A DNA stretch of 64,000 bases, taken from contig NC_081549.1 of assembly GCF_901000735.1 (NCBI RefSeq), forward strand, positions 7,245,416 to 7,309,415. Direction: 5' to 3'. Origin of the DNA: Corylus avellana (lineage: Eukaryota > Streptophyta > Magnoliopsida > Fagales > Betulaceae). Positions 57,364 to 64,000 of this stretch are shown one piece after another. Both the position numbers and the translations under genes were made by a program. The notes beneath the pieces were generated by a model that worked only from the letters and a program-made list of their open reading frames with translations, was not told where the DNA came from and made no database searches. Each line of letters begins with the position of its first letter. The first letter of the stretch is position 1.

Positions 57364-59199
57364 ATGGCGGTTCTTCGTAGAACGCCAACGATGTCGTTTA
57401 CGAAGATAACTGCGATCCTGGCGGCGGCGATTGCGGTGCTCTCCGTGAGCGCGAGTGACAACAACAAGGTGTACTCGCCGTGCTTGGACACGACCGTGGC
57501 GCGGTCCGACGGGTTTACCTTCGCGATCGCGTTCGCGGCGAAGGACTCGTTCTTCTACAACAGCACGCTCCAGCTGTCCCCCTGCGATTCCAGGCTCCAC
57601 CTCTCCAACGCCAACTCTCAGATCGCGGTCTTCCGGCCCAAGGTCGACGAGATCTCCCTCCTCACCGTCAACTCCTCCTCCTCTACGGTCAGCTCTCTCT
57701 CTCTCTCTCTCTCTCTCTAGGTTTTCCGTCCGGTTAGGATTTTTGGTTTCCGACTCCGATTCTTTAGGACTTGAAATTGCTTGTGTTGTGAACAATTGGA
57801 CATTCAATTTCGAACTGATTTGGTACTTATTAGGGTTTTGTTATGTAGTATGTAAGTCATATGAGGGTTTTCTTATGCTCTCTCTTATAGCTGTTATCTT
57901 TATCGATTCTGAACTATTTTCTTAGTTATCTGCATATGCAAGAGAATTTCTTTTCTCATTTGAAAGCCGAGATTAGATTAGTGTTATATTTGGTTATGAT
58001 ATTCATTTGAGAAATATCAACCTCTTCTCTCTCTTTGAGGAAAATGGCATATGGTTTTCGCTGTTCTTCGTCTTTTCTAGAAAGTTTGGTACCTGCTGGC
58101 AACCGTACTGTTATAGTGGGTACAATTCTCGTCTTTCCTTAGCCATACTCACTTGTGCATTAACTCAGCTTGCGCGCTTTAGAATTGCTATTTAATTTGA
58201 TTTGCGCAATAAGCATTACAGATTTTTGTTTCTACTTTGGATCGGACTGATTTGCATCTGGGTTGGAAATATTTTTGAGTTACGATGGACAGTAATTCGG
58301 CTCATCTACAGTTAGTTTCTTCATTCTTCTTGTGTTGCTTCCCACCTAAATCTGTCTCTCTGTTGCATTGCCAAGTAATGATAACAAAATGGAGGACTGC
58401 AGTGAAATTAGCTTTCGTGCTATTTTGAAGTGAAAAATATGTAGTGAATTTGTTGAACTGATTTTGTGTTGACTGAAACAAAAAGTTTTGCATTCTGTCG
58501 AGCTTAAGTGCTCAAATGGGACAACTGATTTTTTCACTCTTCCTCTTGATTGACTAATTTGAGTATTTTACTATAATTTAGTTAATCAAATCTTGTCCTT
58601 TAATGTGGCTGAGTTCACCTGTATAAATGTTTTGTCTTTATGTCACTCATAATGTTCTATATTCTTCTGCCTTTACCAGGACTCTTATGGGTATATGGTT
58701 GCATTTTCCGGTCGGAAATATGCTTCAAGGTCCACTCCTGCTTTTGTTGCAAATAGTTCATACATTGTAACCAGCTTTACTCTTGTAAGAAGATCCTTTT
58801 TTTTATTCATTATTTGTGAAATCATTTTCTCGTTCATAATCATCTCTGAAATATAAATACCATTATAATTTTGTGATGCAGGTGCTTGAGTTTAAGAAGG
58901 GCAGGCTGCAAAACTTGTATTGGAAAAGGGATGGTTGTTCTAAATGTTCTGGTAGCTCTAACTCTAGCTCTGTCTGCCTCAACGGTCAGGATTGTGCTAT
59001 CAAAACTTCCAACTGCATGAACAATGGAGGCAAGGTAGATTGCAGTCTTGGGATACAAGTGGCATTCTCTGGTACGGATAAGCACTTTTCAGCTCTCAAC
59101 TCATGGTATGAAGTGTCAAACCTACGTCAGTACTCACTTTTTGGCCTTTATTCAAATCTCAAGGATTCTCTCACTACCCAGTATAGCAACTTCTTCTAA
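57364..59199 (+). CDS. Expp1-family secreted/apoplastic protein
   Basis: Three exons in phase 0: 57,364-57,687, 58,680-58,784 and 58,882-59,199, giving 248 residues. The start MAVLRRTPTMSFTKITAILA is followed by a hydrophobic stretch to about residue 30 (AAAIAVLSVSAS), a signal peptide or anchor. The mature chain begins DNNKVYSPCLDTTVARSDGF. Exon 2 encodes DSYGYMVAFSGRKYASRSTP. Exon 3 has a compact Cys-rich block (CSKCSGSSNSSSVCLNGQDC, CMNNGGKVDC), then SLGIQVAFSGTDKHFSALNS. I recognise this as the plant family annotated 'Expp1 protein' (At3g11800/At3g44150 type, from memory). No biochemical function is known to me. A CT microsatellite lies just inside intron 1 and read-through of it produces false longer frames. 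Confidence 0.85.
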
Positions 59200-60392
59200 C
59201 TGCACTTTAGCTGGTAGTTAGAGTTTCCCTGCCAGTATGTTGTAATTCCTTTTACTGTTTGGTTTCTAGACCAATGTTGATCCTTACTTCTTTTCCTTTG
59301 TGTTTTTGTTCCCTCCCCTGATAAAGATCTTCAGAGTGTGTGTAAATTTATAATACTTAACATTGTTTGATTGTAAAAAGAGAGGTAATTACATATAAAA
59401 CCTTCCATGTTCATAGTTATGAAGTTTGATCTCAATCTTTGCTAGACGACTTGTGTTTTCTGCTCGTCAAGGATTTGACAGACTTGGCAGTCCGAACAGT
59501 TATCTGAAATTTTATCCCCACCTTTCTAATTTAATTTGGTGAACTGGTGATCATCTAGTTGCAATTACATTTCCAGTTTCACTTTGTGATCTCAAACTTT
59601 ATTTAAGAAAAATAATTTTTAGTCTGATGCTTCATGATGGGAGACTCCTTATATTTGATAAGTGAAGTGATTGTCAATCTAAGGGGAGGTTTAGGTGATG
59701 TGATCAATTTTTTGGTCATTTATTTGGAGAGGCGGAAATTACAAAAAAGTGACACTACCTAAAATACTTAGGTTGCTTTTGGAATGCAGGATTAAAATAC
59801 AACAGGAATATGAATGGTTACTACGAGTAATTAGTAACTTTGGTGATGAACTTGTTATTTCTATTCATTTGTTTGATTGCTGCATTCAAATAGAATCGCT
59901 ATGATGAACAATTGCTTTTGAAGGTACCCATCATCTTTGATTCAAAATCATGCAGAAACAATTTTACGTTCCTTGCAAAAGCCCCAGAATGTGAAAACTT
60001 GAGTGAATCTATGGGTGAAACTCTGCATATGCATGATTGCATCCCCCATTCTCCAGCACCAAACAACAGAAATTTAGGGGTTTTCAAGTCTAAAGCTCGT
60101 TAGCACCCACTTTCTGATCGTTCACAGTTTTCACCCATTTCCACACGCTCTCCAGAAACATTTGAACTTTGTCGCATACAAATGTCAACCAAGATCTTCA
60201 CAACAATGCTGTCAACTCTTATACGAGAAAGAGCAGATAAAATATGGTGGACGTCGATGTAACGGTAATCTTGAAACCGTCAATCATAACTTAAACTACC
60301 AATTGCTTTAAGATTTTTTTTTTCTTTTTTCAAAAAAAAGAAAAAGAAGAGAGAACGTGATTCCCACCTTGACAAATAGGTTGTTTTGTTTT

Positions 60393-60590
60393 GTGGTTTC
60401 AATACGTTAGAGATTTTTTTTTTTTTTTTTTTGGTAAAAAAAAAAGAGAAAAAAAAAAGGTAGCGATTTTAAAATGTAGTCAATGAAAAAGTAATTTTTG
60501 TGGTTTCAATATGTGAGATTTTTTTTTTAAAAAAAAAGACAAAAAAAAGAAAGGTAGTGATTTTAAAATGTAGTCAATAAAAAATTCGAA
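60393..60590. repeat. Two-copy tandem duplication, 107-bp period
   Basis: 'gtggtttcaata', a long T run followed by an A run, and 'gattttaaaatgtagtcaat' occur twice, at 60,393 and 60,500. Each unit contains a poly(T)/poly(A) junction able to fold back. Confidence 0.7.
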
Positions 60591-61084
60591 CATCGAACTG
60601 AATCAAAAACCCAATTCAATTGAGTCAACAACTATCGGTTGGTTTTGGTTCCGCCGGTAGCTAGCATAGTGAAAAATGATGGGTGTTGATCAGGTCGGGT
60701 TTGGTTGGATCTCAACATCCACTATGGAATCTTGAACCGACGGTCTTGATTTTTTCTGAACCCTAGCATCAAAATTGACCCACCGATCATTAGAAACTGA
60801 AAGATGTATACTGTAGTTAGGGATGGTTTGGTAGCCTTTATTATAAGACAGAAAAAACAATAATGAAATGATTAGATTCTAATTCATACAAGATATCAAC
60901 ATTTAATGATTTAAACATTCATTTGCTCTAATCTGCTCCACTTCACCTTAAATGTACACATATATGTTGCCACTCTAGACACTCATCTAGGCACGTCCAA
61001 ATCCAATTACATTTTCCCTCTCTGTTTTCATGTGAAATGGACATTTGGCAACCATTCAAACACAAAACAGTTGTTTGGCCAGAT

Positions 61085-61315
61085 ATTCGTTTTCTTCTAT
61101 AAACACACTGCATTAGTGGTATGACATGATTGAGAGTCACGACAATTATTTGTTCGAATTATGAGATATTCATTTTCTTCTATAAATACACTCATGACAA
61201 TTATTTGTTCGAATTGTGAGATATTCGTTTTCTTTTATAAATACACTACAACAATGGTGTGACATGATTGAGATTCACAACAATGATTTGTTCGAATTGT
61301 GAATGATTTGAACTG
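61085..61315. repeat. Degenerate threefold repeat
   Basis: 'agatattcgttttcttctat' followed by 'aaacacact' recurs three times (near 61,080, 61,163 and 61,220), with 'gacatgattgaga' and 'atttgttcgaatt' interspersed. Unit lengths are unequal, so unequal exchange or slippage is likely. Confidence 0.65.
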
Positions 61316-61742
61316 GCAATATGAGACTCACCTGTTTGGATAGGTGGCCGAATAACTCAAAATTTACTCACATTATCTGCTCGAATTGCTAGCAATTTGA
61401 GTAGATAATTTGCTGTGAATCCTTTATCCTAATATGAAAAGGAGTGAGGCAAGAATAAATAGCGAAGACTTTTACTTAAATAGCATTTTTCATCTCCTTT
61501 TTGGTATAGAATACATGGAATTATAACTTCTGATTTTGTTCCCATGCATTAAGATGCTTCATTTCTTAGTTTGTCTATATAACCTATATGTATAAACCAA
61601 AAAGAGACATCACTATTACTTAAAAATCAATGGAGAGAAACAGAAAATGACTGAATGCAAACATTTCTCACCTTACAGAGAATGAGACATGCATGATTCC
61701 ATAAATGGAAAACAACAACACTAGAGAAGATCACATTGCAAT

Positions 61743-62807
61743 CTAAGGAGAGAAAAAGTTAGGCCATGGTTTAGTGGCATCATAAGGCAGCTCGCCAGCA
61801 TCACTTCCAGTTCCAGCAATGCTACCTCCTCCAAAAAAGCCTTGAGGCAGCCCCATCTCACTTCCACCACTGCTGCTGCCAATGTTAACATGAGGCATGC
61901 TGAGCCCCATATCATTTGCAGCATCACTGACATTCATATTCCCATGATAAGGCAGCCCCAGCCCCACATCACCTCCAACACCAATGCCTCCAAAACTCCC
62001 ATGAGGCTGCAGCCCTATGTCACTCACACCAATGTTAAACCCAAAACTCCCATAGGGCAAGCCTCCCATCTCACTTCCTTTGTAATTCCCATGAGGCAGC
62101 CCCATCTCAATCCCATCTCTGCCTCCTCCATGGTTCCCAAAAGGATCACCAACATATGCATGTGGTGGTAGCCCCATATTACTCCAGATGCTGCTGCTGG
62201 TACCCGCAACGTTTTCATTTTGGCTCACCATGTCTATGAACCACTGATCCCACATGTAACCCTCTGTGGGAGTCTTTCCCTCTGCAGCAGGCGCTGCACT
62301 CTCGAGGGGAGGAAAAGAACTTGGGGCAAGAGCATTTTGCGGAAAGTATTCCACCCTTTTCCCACCATCTTTCATCTTCTGCTCCAAAAACCAAGCCAAA
62401 CCAGTCATTTCACTCATTTCAAGTTCATCCAATTTCCTACCCTGGTGGATTTGTTGCATGAGATGTCCCATTTCCATCTCTTTGTTTTTCCTCTGTTGCT
62501 TCCTTAGTTGTTCTCGGAATTTGGTTGCCCTCTCCTTGAGATAACTATCTTGGTTCATCATTTTCCTGTACTGCTCCATTTCTGGCACGCTTTGGAACCT
62601 CGCCAGCAGTTGTTGTACCTCCTGGTGGGACGGCCACACCTCCGCCTCCTTATCGCCCGGACCATAGATGATGGCAAAAGCACTTACACCGCATAAGATG
62701 GTCAGTTCACTGACTTTTTTTAACAATCCTATCCTCCTCTTTTTGAGACTAGCTTTCCTTGCACTATCATTCACAATCCATGAAAGTTTTACCTTCTTCC
62801 TTGTCAT
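61743..62807 (-). CDS. Type I (M-gamma) MADS-box factor, AGL80-like
   Basis: Single exon, 354 residues from ATG 62,807 (MTRKKVKLSWIVNDSARKAS). The MADS DNA-binding domain spans residues 1 to about 60 (LKKRRIGLLKKVSELTILCG, VSAFAIIYGPGDKEAEVWPS), with the M-gamma hallmark continuing in FQSVPEMEQYRKMMNQDSYL. A basic coiled-coil-like stretch follows (FREQLRKQQRKNKEMEMGHL). M-gamma genes usually act in the female gametophyte and endosperm as heterodimers. From about residue 210 the tail consists of roughly seven degenerate units of the form (E/D)(M/I)GLPxGxFG, rich in Gly, Met and Pro, making the protein longer than a typical AGL80. It has no introns, as usual in type I genes. In-frame codons upstream of 62,807 lack an ATG. 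Confidence 0.92.
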   Translation of the reverse strand: MTRKKVKLSWIVNDSARKASLKKRRIGLLKKVSELTILCGVSAFAIIYGPGDKEAEVWPSHQEVQQLLARFQSVPEMEQYRKMMNQDSYLKERATKFREQLRKQQRKNKEMEMGHLMQQIHQGRKLDELEMSEMTGLAWFLEQKMKDGGKRVEYFPQNALAPSSFPPLESAAPAAEGKTPTEGYMWDQWFIDMVSQNENVAGTSSSIWSNMGLPPHAYVGDPFGNHGGGRDGIEMGLPHGNYKGSEMGGLPYGSFGFNIGVSDIGLQPHGSFGGIGVGGDVGLGLPYHGNMNVSDAANDMGLSMPHVNIGSSSGGSEMGLPQGFFGGGSIAGTGSDAGELPYDATKPWPNFFSP

Positions 62808-62873
62808 GGTTAGTGCTTTGGTGGCTCCAACTCCCTGCACTTTGATTCTACTTGCTCCACCAACCAAGTATGG

Positions 62874-62881
62874 TATATATA
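62874..62881 (-). promoter_or_regulatory. TATA box of the MADS gene
   Basis: TATATATA lies 67 bp upstream of the ATG at 62,807, implying a short leader of about 35-40 nt. Confidence 0.65.
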
Positions 62882-62889
62882 GGGATCAT

Positions 62890-64000
62890 GGATAAGACTG
62901 TACCCTTTATATTTTAGGGTCAAAATTGGAAAATAAGAACATGGAGAGAGTTCAAGGACGTTTTGAACATTAAAACTATTATTCCTATTGGTTAAAAATC
63001 TATCACTGAAGATTATGAGATTATGGTGTCTGAGTAGGAGAAATTAGTTTTATTGCTGGCTGAGATAGGAAAATTCATTATAATTTAATGCTAGGTTTGG
63101 AAAGTATATCTGGACCCTTCTAGGCATTTGGTTATTTTAATGATTTAAATTTCATACATAACCTTCATTGATATAGGTTAGATATATCTATATCAATATC
63201 AATATCAGCAAGTGAAATGGATAGAAAACTAATCTAGTGATCATCAACACTGCCAACAGAGGAAAGAGCATCTAATGGGCTGAAATGTTTGGAGATCAAA
63301 TTTGAAAATTAATCTTAACTGTCCACTGTCCATTCCCATTTACGGGTAACGATAAAAAAGTATATCGTCGATCGGTTTCAATAAATTAGAGCGTGGTTTT
63401 CAGTTGCGTTTCAGCCACACTCTATGTTTTCTTGACAGATAAGACCATATTTATAATCTAAATCCAATATTGTTCTTTCTTAAACCTAAATAAATCCACT
63501 TGGATTTTTCTAATAAGAGCTTTGACTATTTTCAACACAAAATATCAAAGGCAATCTACTGTTTTACCATTGGTTAATGCACATTAATTAACTCATGCAT
63601 TTGAAATTTGAAATCTATCTATATATGCACAATAGCAAGTTTATTTAGACACTTGTGTATCTTAAGGTTGCTTGTGCATTAATGGTGCATACTTTTTGGT
63701 GGGAATGAACATCAAGAGTGTAATATGAGTTTGCCAAAAACTGTGTGTATTTTATATAGCATAAATTACATTTCTATTACATTCTTATAAATATAAATGG
63801 TGTTTATATCTGTGAAACACCAGAATCAACTGATTTACAAACCTCTGTTATTCTTCATAGCAGTGACAAATTCAGAATAAAAATTGGAAATAAAGTTGAG
63901 CTTGAGAGGTTTTCTGTTGTTTAAGATCTTCATAAAGCCTTGAAGTAAAGAATGTAAATACAATGCAATATAGTTGAACAACTCCTATGTCAATTAGAAT
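62890..64000. other. Upstream region of the MADS gene, no further gene seen
   Basis: AT-rich flank. A short 'atatctatatcaatatcaat' microsatellite-like stretch lies near 63,185. I found no coding signal on either strand to the window end. Confidence 0.4.

Larger units (their letters stand above)
59200..61740. other. Gene-free spacer between the Expp1 and MADS genes
   Basis: 59,200-59,350 is probably 3' UTR. The frames around 59,900-60,100 are present on both strands and show no family. I see no gene; the two local tandem repeats are listed separately. Confidence 0.4.

Noticed and set aside
57319..57925. Arg/Ser-rich frames across Expp1 exon 1
   Set aside because: They are alternate-frame shadows extended by a CT microsatellite in intron 1.
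61842..62895. Plus-strand frames opposite the MADS gene
   Set aside because: They are antisense shadows; the minus frame holds a full MADS domain.

Overview
The window reads as nuclear DNA from a woody eudicot. The evidence is split genes with GT-AG introns, AT-rich spacers, plant L1-type LINE 3' ends (zf-RVT domain), many short fold-back MITEs, tRNA-derived SINEs and seven plant gene families. The repeat mix looks Fagales-like to me, but that is a guess. Two runs of 20 N mark assembly gaps, so this is a scaffold.

Layout. Positions 1-13,127 hold the 5' two-thirds of a UBP8-like ubiquitin-specific protease on the minus strand: ten exons ending at the last visible splice donor at 2121/2120, with the His-box half beyond the left edge. 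Its introns carry a series of 5'-truncated LINE insertions, including one LINE nested inside another and a 31-bp 'tail-only' insertion, several with intact target-site duplications (TSDs). Positions 13.6-35.2 kb form a gene desert made largely of MITEs (three with clear 9-bp TSDs), SINEs, tandem duplications and dispersed repeats. I found no convincing protein gene there.

From 35 kb on there is a gene cluster: an NT-C2 domain protein (+, 4 exons), a catalytic-Cys-less glutaredoxin-like protein (-, 1 exon), an ML/NPC2-type lipid-binding secretory protein (-, 4 exons with a TE-laden intron 2), an ATL-type RING-H2 E3 ligase (-, 1 exon), an Expp1-family secreted protein (+, 3 exons), and a type I M-gamma (AGL80-like) MADS-box gene (-, 1 exon) with an unusual repeated Gly/Pro/Met tail. 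From memory, NT-C2, Grx-like, ML and Expp1 genes also lie close together on Arabidopsis chromosome 3, so this is probably conserved microsynteny. A degenerate pseudogene ending in poly(A) abuts the 3' end of the RING gene. A fold-back element at 55.1-55.7 kb is interrupted by two assembly gaps, and the small contig between them duplicates sequence found 650 bp further on.

The genes do not form an operon-like pathway; each has its own promoter, with plausible TATA boxes at the NT-C2, ML, Expp1 and MADS genes. I found no CRISPR array, no rRNA, no intact tRNA gene and no clearly new biochemical system. The most notable signals are the retroelement insertion record in the UBP8 introns, the MITE family with similar AT-rich targets, the MADS C-terminal repeat and the suspect assembly at 55 kb.
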